Source: Schauerella aestuarii (GTDB lineage: Bacteria > Pseudomonadota > Gammaproteobacteria > Burkholderiales > Burkholderiaceae_B). From it: a stretch of 64,000 nucleotides of DNA. Numbering within the stretch: the stretch's first letter is position 1; every line of letters begins with the position of its first letter. Shown here in pieces: positions 34,891-43,786 of this stretch. The notes under the pieces were generated by a model that was not told the origin of the DNA, did no database searches, and saw nothing but the letters and a program-made list of their open reading frames with translations. Both the position numbers and the translations under genes were made by a program. The DNA is taken from contig NZ_SIZW01000042.1 in the NCBI RefSeq assembly GCF_009866805.1, positions 496,001 to 560,000 on the forward strand. The letters are read 5' to 3'.

Positions 34891-36399
34891 ATGTACCACA
34901 CAGTAATCGGCGCGGTTCGCGTGCTTGACGGCACCGGCGCCGGCGAATTCATGGCCGACGTGGCGTTGGCGGATGGCCGTATCGCCGCGGTTGCCGCAGC
35001 CGGCGCCTTGGCCGGCGCCAGCACGCGCGATCGCATCGACGGCACGGATCTGGTGCTGGCACCGGGCTTTATCGATGTGCATACGCACGACGACACCAAC
35101 GTCATCCGCAAGCCCGAGATGCTGCCGAAGCTGTCGCAAGGCGTGACGACAGTGGTCGTGGGGAATTGCGGTATCAGTGCCTCGCCGGTGGCGTTGCGCG
35201 GCGACCCGCCCGATCCGATGAATCTGCTGGGCCGTCAGCACGACTTCGTGTATCCGACGTTTGCAGACTACACGCATGCGGTGGACGCCGCCCGGCCGGC
35301 AGTCAACGTGGCCGCGCTCGTGGGCCACACGGCGCTGCGCAATAACCATATGGACCGGCTGGACCGCAGCGCCACCGCGCACGAAATTGCCGGCATGCGC
35401 GCACAACTGCGCGATGCCCTGGAGCATGGCGCCATCGGGCTGAGCACCGGCCTGGCCTACGCCTCGGCATTCGACGCGGACACGGTCGAAGTCAAAGCGC
35501 TGGCCGAAGAGCTCAGTGCGTTCGGCGCGCTGTACACCACCCACCTGCGCACCGAATTCGCGGCGATCATCGACGCGATGCAGGAAGCCTTCGACATCGC
35601 TGGCCACGCCCGGGTGCCGGTGATCGTGTCGCACCTGAAATGCGCCGGCGCGGGCAACTGGGGCCGCAGCGGCGAAGTCCTGGCGATGCTGGACACCGGC
35701 GGCAAGATGGTGCCGGTGGGCTGCGATTGCTATCCCTATTCGGCCAGTTCCTCCACCCTCGACCTGAAGCAGGTGACCAGCGATTTCGATATCGACATCA
35801 CCTGGTGCACCCCGCACCCGGAAATGGCCGGGCGCAAACTGGCCGATATCGCCGCCGCCTGGAATGTCTCGCTGCTCGATGCCGCGCGGCGCCTGCAACC
35901 TGCCGGCGCGGTGTATCACGGCATGCACGAGGACGATGTGCGCCGCATCCTCGCGCACCGGCTCACGATGATCGGTTCGGACGGTTTGCCGAACGATCCG
36001 TTGCCGCATCCGCGCCTGTGGGGTGCGTTTCCGCGCGTGCTGGGCCATTACAGCCGTGATATGAACCTGTTTCCGTTGGCGCAGGCCGTGCACAAAATGA
36101 CGGGCCTGTCGGCCGCGCGCTTCGGCCTGGCCGAACGCGGCGTCATTCGTGAGGGCTATCATGCCGACCTTGTGCTGTTCGACCCAGCGACCGTCATCGA
36201 TCGCGCCACGTTTGCGGCGCCCGTGCAGCCGGCCGCCGGCATCGAAGGCGTCTGGGTCAACGGCACGCTGTCCTACCGTCAGGGTCACGCCCTGCCCGAT
36301 CGCGCCGGCCGCTGGTTGCCGCGCAGCGGCGACTTGCGCGCCGGATTCGACGCCTATCCGGATTCGACGCTTACCCACCCTAAAGGAATCAGTTCATGA
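34891..36399 (+). CDS. N-acyl-D-amino-acid deacylase (D-aminoacylase)
   Basis: This 502-residue amidohydrolase releases D-amino acids from N-acyl forms. Metal-site features are FIDVHTHDD (His64, His66), Cys93 in VGNCGIS, His residues in TTHLRTE and SHLKCAG, and the catalytic Asp in MIGSDGLPND. The domain order is the usual small beta sandwich, TIM barrel, then sandwich return near GYHADLVLFDPATV. GGAG lies 9 nt before ATG 34891. It is coupled to the ridA gene by an ATGA overlap. Confidence 0.94.
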   Translation: MYHTVIGAVRVLDGTGAGEFMADVALADGRIAAVAAAGALAGASTRDRIDGTDLVLAPGFIDVHTHDDTNVIRKPEMLPKLSQGVTTVVVGNCGISASPVALRGDPPDPMNLLGRQHDFVYPTFADYTHAVDAARPAVNVAALVGHTALRNNHMDRLDRSATAHEIAGMRAQLRDALEHGAIGLSTGLAYASAFDADTVEVKALAEELSAFGALYTTHLRTEFAAIIDAMQEAFDIAGHARVPVIVSHLKCAGAGNWGRSGEVLAMLDTGGKMVPVGCDCYPYSASSSTLDLKQVTSDFDIDITWCTPHPEMAGRKLADIAAAWNVSLLDAARRLQPAGAVYHGMHEDDVRRILAHRLTMIGSDGLPNDPLPHPRLWGAFPRVLGHYSRDMNLFPLAQAVHKMTGLSAARFGLAERGVIREGYHADLVLFDPATVIDRATFAAPVQPAAGIEGVWVNGTLSYRQGHALPDRAGRWLPRSGDLRAGFDAYPDSTLTHPKGISS

Positions 36400-36815
36400 G
36401 CAATGCATCCACGCCCACGCCCGACGCCAACGGCATCATTCGTTACGGCGCTGCCGGCGGTGTCGGCCAAGGCGGGGCACACATGCCGTTCTCGCGTGCC
36501 GTTCAAGCCGACGGCTGGTTATACGTGTCGGGTCAGGTGCCGATGGAAAACGGCGAAGTCATCGTAGGCAATGTGACCACGCAGTCGCACGTGGTCATCC
36601 GCAATCTGATGGCCGTGCTGAAAGAAGCCGGCTACGGCCCGGAAAACGTCATTCGTTGCGGCGTGTGGCTCGAGGACCCGCGCGACTTCGCCGCCTTCAA
36701 CAAAGTCTTCGTCGAATACTTCGGCGAACATCCGCCCGCGCGCGCCTGCGTGGAGTCGCGCCTGGTGATCGACGCCAAGGTCGAAGTCGAGTGCGTGGCC
36801 TACAAGAAGCCCTGA
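36396..36815 (+). CDS. RidA-family enamine/imine deaminase
   Basis: This 139-residue Rid protein keeps the active-site Arg116 and Glu120 in PPARACVES, so it should hydrolyse 2-aminoacrylate-type enamines and imines to keto acids. The block WLYVSGQVPMENGEV is the family core. It is the last gene of the D-amino acid operon, overlapping the deacylase stop. A role in clearing the enamine made by the PLP deaminase at the operon's head is a direct functional fit. Confidence 0.92.
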   Translation: MSNASTPTPDANGIIRYGAAGGVGQGGAHMPFSRAVQADGWLYVSGQVPMENGEVIVGNVTTQSHVVIRNLMAVLKEAGYGPENVIRCGVWLEDPRDFAAFNKVFVEYFGEHPPARACVESRLVIDAKVEVECVAYKKP

Positions 36816-37108
36816 GCAGCACGAGAATCTGACCAACGCGCGGGACCTTGAACTCCTCAAGCGTCCCGACGTCTGCCACGTTCGTCCCGTGGCATCTGTG
36901 TCATCCCGCTACGCGAACAACCGTCATGTGAAGTCTCTAGACTCCATCGTGATGAGTTGTTGCGGCGCAGCGAGATCGGCCGTGGATAGGCGTATAGTCG
37001 ATAGCGCGCAAGGCTTGGTTTCACGCCCTGCGCCGCGGCGGCCTCTCCCCGGCCGATCGCAGCATCCGCGTCTCGCAGCCCGCTCGGGCCCACGTCAAAA
37101 GGACGGTC

Positions 37109-37981
37109 ATGACGCTCATATTCTGGCTGGTCTCCCGCCTCCCGCTCGCCTGGGCGCAATCTATCGGTGACATTGTCGGCACCCTCATCGCACGCTTGCC
37201 GGGCCGTTATGGCGAGCGGCTGCGCACCAATTATCTGCATGCATTTCCGGCCGCCACAGGCGGTGACGTCACCTCCGCCGGCCGCGCCGCCGGGCGCATG
37301 ATGATGGAGATGCCGTATTTCTGGATGCGGCAAAACGGCGTGGCGCCCCTGCACATCGAACCGGAAAATTATCAGGCGCCTGTTCAGGCGGCCCTGGCGA
37401 AAGGTAAAGGCGTGATCCTGCTCTCCCCGCATCTTGGCGGCTATGAGCTGCTCGGACCGCTCTTCGCGCAACACGCACGCTCGACCGTATTGTTCAAGCC
37501 GCCGCGCAGCGATTACTTCCGCAAACTCGTCGAACGCAATCGCGCAGGCCAGGATCTGGCGATGGCGCCGGCCAATTATCGCGGCGTGCGCATGCTGTTG
37601 AAGGCCCTGCGACGCGGTGAGATCGTGGGTATCCTGCCCGACCAATGCCCGCCGGGCGGCGAAGGTGAGTGGGCGCCGTTTTTCGGTCGCCAGGCTTATA
37701 CGATGACGCTCGTGCAGCGCCTGCAAGCGCAAACGGGCGCGACGATCGTGCTTGTATTCGCGCAACGGCTTGCCGCGCGCGCGAGCTACCGCATCCATGT
37801 CGAACCGCTCGATCACCCGCTGCCCGCCGATCCGCATGCGGCCACTGTGGCGATCAACGCCCACATGGAGAGACTGATCAAAATGGCGCCCAATCAATAT
37901 CTATGGGGCTACAACCGCTATAAGCGGCCTACCGGCGCGCCGCTCGCCACCGATGCCGCATCGGTGAACGCCGCCAGATAA
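37109..37981 (+). CDS. Lipid A biosynthesis acyltransferase (LpxL/HtrB family)
   Basis: This 290-residue protein has an N-terminal hydrophobic anchor (LIFWLVSRLPLAWAQ) and the acyltransferase motif SPHLGGYELLG, whose H-x4-E supplies the catalytic His and Glu. GILPDQCPPGGEG and the C-terminal PNQYLWGYNRYK are typical for LpxL/LpxM in Burkholderiales. It adds a secondary acyl chain to lipid A at the inner membrane. AAAGGA precedes ATG 37109. Its last 64 bp overlap the end of the converging nucleosidase gene. Confidence 0.9.
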   Translation: MTLIFWLVSRLPLAWAQSIGDIVGTLIARLPGRYGERLRTNYLHAFPAATGGDVTSAGRAAGRMMMEMPYFWMRQNGVAPLHIEPENYQAPVQAALAKGKGVILLSPHLGGYELLGPLFAQHARSTVLFKPPRSDYFRKLVERNRAGQDLAMAPANYRGVRMLLKALRRGEIVGILPDQCPPGGEGEWAPFFGRQAYTMTLVQRLQAQTGATIVLVFAQRLAARASYRIHVEPLDHPLPADPHAATVAINAHMERLIKMAPNQYLWGYNRYKRPTGAPLATDAASVNAAR

Positions 37982-38730
37982 CGCCGCAACACGCCGCTGG
38001 CATAGGCGCTCGCCACGGCGTTGACGAACCGCATGAAGTCGGTCGCGGCCTGGGCATCGGCGCGGTCGGAGATGGTTCGAACGACGGTAAACGGCACACC
38101 ATATTCGACGCATACCTGCGCCACCGCGCCGCCCTCCATTTCGACGCACAGGGCGTCAGGCAGTGCGGCAAGAATCTCAGCGGCATGCGTGGCGCCGCTC
38201 ACAAAGCAATCGCCGCTCACGATGAGCCCGCGATGCACCCGCGGCGCGCGCAGGGCGAATACAGAACGATCATCGGCTGTGATCGCGGTCGGCATATCGT
38301 GCGTCAGAAACGCACCGGCACACGCCGTCATGCGGTCGCTCAGGTCCGGCGTGGCCGGCAGGCGGCTCAGCGCCAGCAACGGAATTTCGTGCCGGGGAAA
38401 CAACGGGCTGGCGTCCATGTCGTGCTGCATGAAGACGTCGCCAATCACGATATCGCCAATGGCCACTCCCGGCCCGATGCCGCCTGCAACCCCGGTAAAC
38501 ACAATCGCTTCGACGTCGAACGTATGGATCAGCGTCACCACCGTGGCCGCGGCGGCGACCTTGCCCACGCGAGCGAGCACCACCACACACGCCCGGCCGT
38601 CCAGCATGCCGCGATGATAGTCGCGGCCGCCGATGCGTTGTACGTGGCGGGCCTGCATCGCCTCGAGCAGGCCGGCGATCTCGGCATGCAAGGCGGCCAC
38701 GATGCCGAGGGGTCTTGAAGTGGGGATCAA
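37918..38730 (-). CDS. 5'-methylthioadenosine/S-adenosylhomocysteine nucleosidase family
   Basis: This roughly 270-residue nucleosidase-phosphorylase fold protein has GIVAALHAEIAGLLEAM at the start, VFTGVAGGIGPGVAIGDIVIG, SGDCFVSG, CVEMEGGAVAQVC and the catalytic Asp in RTISDRAD. It cleaves adenine from methylthioadenosine or S-adenosylhomocysteine. A TTG at 38730 has GGAG 7 nt upstream, and ATG 38754 is the alternative start. It converges on and overlaps the acyltransferase gene. Confidence 0.87.
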   Translation of the reverse strand: MIPTSRPLGIVAALHAEIAGLLEAMQARHVQRIGGRDYHRGMLDGRACVVVLARVGKVAAAATVVTLIHTFDVEAIVFTGVAGGIGPGVAIGDIVIGDVFMQHDMDASPLFPRHEIPLLALSRLPATPDLSDRMTACAGAFLTHDMPTAITADDRSVFALRAPRVHRGLIVSGDCFVSGATHAAEILAALPDALCVEMEGGAVAQVCVEYGVPFTVVRTISDRADAQAATDFMRFVNAVASAYASGVLRRYLAAFTDAASVASGAPVGRL

Positions 38731-38918
38731 CGTTGTACTCCGATAAACAAACATTTGGACTGCGCGTGACGTGCCGCGTGAACACGGTGCGCGGCGCCGG
38801 ATAAAACTGCGTTCCCGGACCGTGCGCGGCGTCAAAAAGACGCTATGCTTGCGCATTGGGTCATTGGTATCGCGATGACGCTCGTCCGTCCGCCCCGCTC
38901 AGGCGTCTCATACCGAAC

Positions 38919-40487
38919 ATGTTCAAGCGTCGGCCACTGCCATTTTATTTCGCACTGATCCTCTTTTGCGCCGCCGTAACCATTCCTCTGTGGTTGAGCG
39001 CAACGTGGGCACACGATCAGGCTGAACGCCAGTATCGCGCCGATGTCGATCTCTTCGCGCGACGCGCCCTGCATCGCGCGGAAGACGTCATTCAACGCAG
39101 CAAGAACGCGCTGGACGAATTATCCGGCTTTCGCGATACGGGCTGCACGCCACCCCATCTTGCCGCCCTGCGCCGCGTGGCGTATGAATACCGGTATGTT
39201 TCAAGCGTGGCGTATTACCAGGGCTCGCGGGCCGTGTGTGCCTCCAATAGCGACGAGCGCGAATTGCCGGTACTCGACACGCCCGACTGGCGCACCCGCG
39301 ACGGTGTCTCGATCTGGTTTTCGGCGCATAACCCAACCGGGTTGAATCGCCGCATGGTGAACTTCCGGCGCGACAATCACGTCATCGTCGTCGACCCGCT
39401 CAGTTACGTCGACGTGCTGGGCAATACGGCAGAAATGGCGCTGGCGGTCGTGAGCGTACCCACCAGCCAGGTGGTCGCCCGTTGGGAAACCAGCAACCCC
39501 GCTCCCCTGCTGGCGGCCGCATTGCGCGGCGAATCGTCCACGCACGAGGGCCGGTACTTTACCGTGCAGAAGTCGTCGGCCCTGCCGATCGCGGTCGTCG
39601 CCTCGGTGCCGTTGGGCACGATCGAAAATGCCTGGCGCGAGCAAATGCTGATCTGGGTGCCCATGGGCCTGATCTGCGGCATATTCGGCGGTTGGGGCGC
39701 GCTCAGTCTGCTGCGGCGCTATCAGTCGCTGGGATATCAGTTGCAAGCGGCCGTGCAGCGCGGCGACCTGGAAGTGCACTACCAGCCGATCGTGGACATG
39801 CACGCGCAACGTTGCGTAGGCGCCGAAGCCCTCGTACGCTGGCCCCTGGGCGACGGCACCTGGATGAAGCCGGATGTGTTCATCCCCCTTGCCGAACAGA
39901 GCGGCGCCATCGTGGACATCACCGCGCTGGTGGTGGCCCGCATCGCGGCAGATCTCGGCCCCTTCCTCGCAGACCGGCCCAACGTCCGCATTTCGTTCAA
40001 CGTGTCGCCGCCCGACATCAGCCGCGACGGCATGCCCGATGTGCTCGACCAGGCCATGGCGCGTTCGGGCATTCGTCCGGAGCAGCTCTGTCTGGAAGTG
40101 ACCGAGCGGGGCTTTTTCGATCCCGCCCTCGCTCGGGACCAACTTCAGGCGATTCGGGATGCAGGCCACTCGGTGTACATCGACGATTTCGGCACGGGCT
40201 ATTCGAGCCTGGCTTACCTGCAGAATCTCCCGGTCGACGTCCTGAAGATCGACAAGCGGTTCGTCGACACCGTGGGCACCGAATCAGCCAGCAGCACGGT
40301 GGCCGATCACATCATCGCCATGGCGCAGGATCTTGGTCTCACGCTCATCGCCGAAGGTATCGAAACCACGGCCCAAGCCGACTATCTGTTGGCGCGCGGG
40401 GTGCAATACGGGCAAGGCTGGCTGTTCAGCCGCGCCCTCCCTGCTGCTGCCTTCCGGCGATATGCCGATGCGCTCAACGGCACGTGA
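38919..40487 (+). CDS. CSS-motif cyclic-di-GMP phosphodiesterase (EAL domain)
   Basis: This 522-residue membrane protein has TM1 at about 10-28, a periplasmic domain with Cys76 and Cys107 of the CSS type, TM2 at about 243-264 and a cytoplasmic EAL domain. Active-site residues are all present: E303 in GAEALVRW, N361 in FNVSPPD, E393 in EVTERG, D422-D423 in IDDFGTG, K443 in LKIDKRF and AEGIET. It should hydrolyse c-di-GMP, with activity tuned by periplasmic thiol-disulfide state as shown for PdeB/PdeC-type enzymes. There is no GGDEF domain. Confidence 0.93.
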   Translation: MFKRRPLPFYFALILFCAAVTIPLWLSATWAHDQAERQYRADVDLFARRALHRAEDVIQRSKNALDELSGFRDTGCTPPHLAALRRVAYEYRYVSSVAYYQGSRAVCASNSDERELPVLDTPDWRTRDGVSIWFSAHNPTGLNRRMVNFRRDNHVIVVDPLSYVDVLGNTAEMALAVVSVPTSQVVARWETSNPAPLLAAALRGESSTHEGRYFTVQKSSALPIAVVASVPLGTIENAWREQMLIWVPMGLICGIFGGWGALSLLRRYQSLGYQLQAAVQRGDLEVHYQPIVDMHAQRCVGAEALVRWPLGDGTWMKPDVFIPLAEQSGAIVDITALVVARIAADLGPFLADRPNVRISFNVSPPDISRDGMPDVLDQAMARSGIRPEQLCLEVTERGFFDPALARDQLQAIRDAGHSVYIDDFGTGYSSLAYLQNLPVDVLKIDKRFVDTVGTESASSTVADHIIAMAQDLGLTLIAEGIETTAQADYLLARGVQYGQGWLFSRALPAAAFRRYADALNGT

Positions 40488-40536
40488 TCCGTGCACGTAA
40501 ACCCTAGTTGGCGAGCAACCCTGCGGCTCCGTAGAA

Positions 40537-40554
40537 TTCAAACGTTCGTTTGAA
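40537..40554. promoter_or_regulatory. PsrA-type operator upstream of the fatty acid operon
   Basis: The 18-bp perfect palindrome TTCAAACGTTCGTTTGAA contains CAAAC-N4-GTTTG, which is exactly the published PsrA recognition pattern (G/C)AAAC-N2-4-GTTT(G/C). It lies about 55 bp before the start of the TetR-family gene that heads the fad genes. Autorepression relieved by long-chain acyl molecules is the expected behaviour. Confidence 0.85.
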
Positions 40555-40609
40555 ATAGCCATTCGGTTGAGAGGCGGTCATTCGAACGGTTACCGATCCG
40601 AGGATGACG

Positions 40610-41314
40610 ATGCGCCACGCCACCGATCTCCGTTCCGTCACCACGCGCGAAGCGCTGCTCGATTGCGCCGAACGTCTGTTTGTCGAGCACGGGCACGCCG
40701 CCACCTCGTTGCGCGACATCACGCGCGAGGCGCACGCCAATCTGGCCGCCGTCAATTATCACTTCGGCGGGAAAGAAGCGCTGATCCAGGCGGTACTGAA
40801 ACGCCGGCTCGCGTCGCTCAACAGCGAACGCCTCGCTGCGCTCGATGCACTGGAAAGCCAGGCCGGCGATCAAGCCCTCAAGCCCTCGCAGATCGTCGAC
40901 GCCTTCTTCGGCACCCTCCTGCGCCAGGCCGCATCGCCGAAGAACGAAGGTGGGCGTTTTCTTACGCTCCTCGAACGTACGATGACCGACCCGGCGAATT
41001 TCGTGCGTACCGTCTTCGCCGACGAATACGCCGGGGTACTGGAACGCTTCAAGCGTGCGCTGTTTCGCGCCTTGCCCGATGTGCCGCGCGAGGAGATTCT
41101 GTGGCGGTTTCATTTCATGCTGGGCGCGACGTCGTTTGCGATTGCGGGGTCGAACACCTTGCGCCTCGTCATGGGCTGGGAGGATCTCGGACAGGACGCG
41201 CCGCCAACCGCGTCCCAACATGGCACCACAGCGGAAACCGAACGGCTGCTCGAACGCCTGATGAGTTTTCTGTTGGGGGGCTTGCGCGCGCCCTTGCCTC
41301 AACCCGTCGCCTGA
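40610..41314 (+). CDS. psrA: TetR-family regulator, PsrA/FadR-like, of the fatty acid operon
   Basis: This 234-residue TetR protein has HTH ATSLRDITREAHANLAAVNYHFGGKEALI (core EAHANLAAVNYHFGGKE), the form seen in PsrA-type regulators with a DUF1956-like C-terminal ligand domain. ATG 40610 is preferred because GAGG lies 6 nt upstream, while ATG 40604 abuts it. It is followed by fadE, fadA, fadB and fadL, and preceded by a consensus PsrA operator. Both support a fatty-acid-responsive repressor. Confidence 0.85.
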   Translation: MRHATDLRSVTTREALLDCAERLFVEHGHAATSLRDITREAHANLAAVNYHFGGKEALIQAVLKRRLASLNSERLAALDALESQAGDQALKPSQIVDAFFGTLLRQAASPKNEGGRFLTLLERTMTDPANFVRTVFADEYAGVLERFKRALFRALPDVPREEILWRFHFMLGATSFAIAGSNTLRLVMGWEDLGQDAPPTASQHGTTAETERLLERLMSFLLGGLRAPLPQPVA

Positions 41315-41429
41315 CCTCAAACAGCCCGAGTCGTCGCCACAACCGGCGATCGGCTTAGCCCTTCAGACATATGACGCGAACCGCATGCGCCATGTGTGCT
41401 TTCGACAATAGCGGACAGGAGACATCACC

Positions 41430-43778
41430 ATGGGCGTTGCTTTACTCGTGCTGGCCATCGTCATCGGCGTGCCGATCGTCGTGCTCGTCGTCCCGGCTTT
41501 AAGGCGCGCGATCCTCTCGCGCCCGCTGCTGAAGGTGTTCCGGCGCGTGCTCCCGCAAATGTCGGATACCGAACGCGATGCGCTCGAGGCCGGCACCGTG
41601 TGGTGGGAAGGTGAATTGTTCCGCGGCAATCCTCAATGGGGCACGCTCGCCGCTTACCCGCGCCCCGTACTCACCGCCCGTGAACAAGCCTTCATGGACC
41701 GCGAAGTCGAGATCGTCTGCGCCATGGTCGACGACTGGGACGTTACCCAGCACCGCTTCGATCTGCCGGAAAACGTATGGACGTATCTCAAGCAGAATGG
41801 CTTTTTGGGAATGATCATTCCCGAGTCGCACGGCGGGTTGGGATTCTCGGCGTTCGCCCATTCGCAGGTCGTGACCAAGCTTTCCACCCGATCATCGGCC
41901 CTGTCGGTATCGGTGATGGTGCCCAACTCTCTGGGTCCGGCCGAACTGCTCCTGCATTACGGCACCGACGCGCAGAAAGCACACTATCTGCCGCGACTCG
42001 CGCGCGGCGACGACGTGCCGGCGTTTGCGTTGACCAGCCCGTGGGCGGGATCGGACGCCGCCGCCATCCCGGATCGAGGCGTCGTGTGCCGCGGCATGTG
42101 GCAAGGCCAGGACGTGCTGGGCATGCGCGTGTCGTGGGACAAGCGCTACATCACGCTGGCACCGGTATGCACCCTGCTGGGCCTGGCGTTTCGCCTCTAC
42201 GATCCCGACCATCTATTGGGCGAGATCGACGATATCGGCATCACCTGCGCCTTGGTGCCCCACGACCATCCGGGTGTGGAGACCGGCCGGCGGCATTTCC
42301 CGCTCAACGCCATGTTCATGAACGGGCCGACGCACGGCCGCGATGTGTTCATGCCGCTCGACTTCATCATCGGTGGCCCTGCGCGCGCCGGACACGGCTG
42401 GCGCATGCTGATGGAGTGCCTCGCTGCGGGACGCTCGATATCGCTGCCGTCGTCCAACACGGGCATGTGCGTGCTTACCGCGCGCGCCGTGGGCGCCTAC
42501 GCGCGCGTGCGCACCCAGTTTCGGCTTCCGGTGGGCAAGTTCGAGGGGGTGGAAGAAGCCCTCACGCGGATCGCCGGCCATACCTACATGATGGACGCCG
42601 CCCGCGTGATGACGGCGGGCGGCCTCGATCAAGGGGCGAAGCCATCGGTGGTGTCGGCCATCGTCAAATATCACATCACCGAGCGTGCGCGCCAGGTCGT
42701 CAACGACGGCATGGATGTGATCGGCGGCAAGGGAATTTGTCTGGGACCCGCCAATTTCCTGGGCCGGGCCTATCAGCAGTTGCCCATCGGCATCACCGTC
42801 GAAGGCGCGAACATCCTCACGCGCAGCCTGATCATTTTCGGGCAAGGCGCGATCCGCTGCCATCCTTATGTGCTGAAGGAAATGCAGGCCGCGCGCGACG
42901 CCGATCACGAACGCGGCCTGATCGCGTTCGACGACGCATTCTGGTCGCACGTGCGCTTCATCTTCGGCAATGCGGGACGGGCATTCGGACGCGCCGTGAC
43001 GGGTGCCCGTCTGGTCACAGTGGCTGCCGATGTCGATCCCGGCATGAAGCGTTATTACCAGCAGTTGTCACGCATGTCGGCCGGTTTCGCGGTCGCAGCC
43101 GATGTGGCGATGCTGGTGCTGGGCGGCGAACTCAAGCGCCGTGAAAAACTTTCTGCACGCCTGGGCGACGTGCTTTCGCAGATGTATTTGATTTCATGCA
43201 CGCTCAAGCGATTCGAAGACGAGGGCCGTCAACAGGCCGATGCCGCCCTCGTGCACTGGAGCGTGCAGGACGCCCTGATGCGGGCGCAGACGGCATTCGA
43301 AGGGGTGCTCGCAAACTTTCCGAACCGCCTGGCGGCAGGCATGTTGCGCCTGATCGCCCTGCCTGGTGGCGCCTTCGCCGCGCCGCCCAGCGATGCGCTT
43401 GGCCATGACGTGGCCCGTCAACTGATGACACCGGGCGGCACGCGCGATCGTCTGACGGCCACCTGCTTTTTGCCGGACAGCGATCGCGATCCCGTCGGCG
43501 CCATCGAAGCCGCCTTCCTCGCGGCCATTGCCTGCGAACCCTTGGATGCCAAGGTGCGCGCGATCGAAAAGCGCGGCGAGATGGCCGGCAGTCCGCTGAA
43601 CAATGTGCGCGACGCAACGCAAGCCGCTTATGCCGCAGGCGGATTGACCGAGGACGAATATGCACAACTCAAGAATCGTGACATCCTGCGCGACCGTGTG
43701 ATCGCGGTGGACGATTTTCCGTTCGACTACGGTCGCGCGATTGCCGAAGAACCCCTGGCCCGCACGGCCAACGGTTGA
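41430..43778 (+). CDS. fadE: Acyl-CoA dehydrogenase, long FadE type
   Basis: This 782-residue protein has the large FadE layout (E. coli FadE is 814). An N-terminal membrane helix (about residues 1-25) is followed by the flavin dehydrogenase core, with FLGMIIPESHGGLGFSAFAHS and FALTSPWAGSDAA, and a long C-terminal extension. It carries out the first, trans-2-enoyl-forming step of beta-oxidation. AGGAG lies upstream of ATG 41430. fadA begins 8 bp after its stop. Confidence 0.95.
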   Translation: MGVALLVLAIVIGVPIVVLVVPALRRAILSRPLLKVFRRVLPQMSDTERDALEAGTVWWEGELFRGNPQWGTLAAYPRPVLTAREQAFMDREVEIVCAMVDDWDVTQHRFDLPENVWTYLKQNGFLGMIIPESHGGLGFSAFAHSQVVTKLSTRSSALSVSVMVPNSLGPAELLLHYGTDAQKAHYLPRLARGDDVPAFALTSPWAGSDAAAIPDRGVVCRGMWQGQDVLGMRVSWDKRYITLAPVCTLLGLAFRLYDPDHLLGEIDDIGITCALVPHDHPGVETGRRHFPLNAMFMNGPTHGRDVFMPLDFIIGGPARAGHGWRMLMECLAAGRSISLPSSNTGMCVLTARAVGAYARVRTQFRLPVGKFEGVEEALTRIAGHTYMMDAARVMTAGGLDQGAKPSVVSAIVKYHITERARQVVNDGMDVIGGKGICLGPANFLGRAYQQLPIGITVEGANILTRSLIIFGQGAIRCHPYVLKEMQAARDADHERGLIAFDDAFWSHVRFIFGNAGRAFGRAVTGARLVTVAADVDPGMKRYYQQLSRMSAGFAVAADVAMLVLGGELKRREKLSARLGDVLSQMYLISCTLKRFEDEGRQQADAALVHWSVQDALMRAQTAFEGVLANFPNRLAAGMLRLIALPGGAFAAPPSDALGHDVARQLMTPGGTRDRLTATCFLPDSDRDPVGAIEAAFLAAIACEPLDAKVRAIEKRGEMAGSPLNNVRDATQAAYAAGGLTEDEYAQLKNRDILRDRVIAVDDFPFDYGRAIAEEPLARTANG

Positions 43779-43786
43779 GGATTTCC

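Noticed and set aside
34828-36378. 516-codon minus-strand frame opposite the D-aminoacylase gene
   Set aside because: It is an antisense shadow. The plus strand has all amidohydrolase metal-site motifs and coupled junctions.
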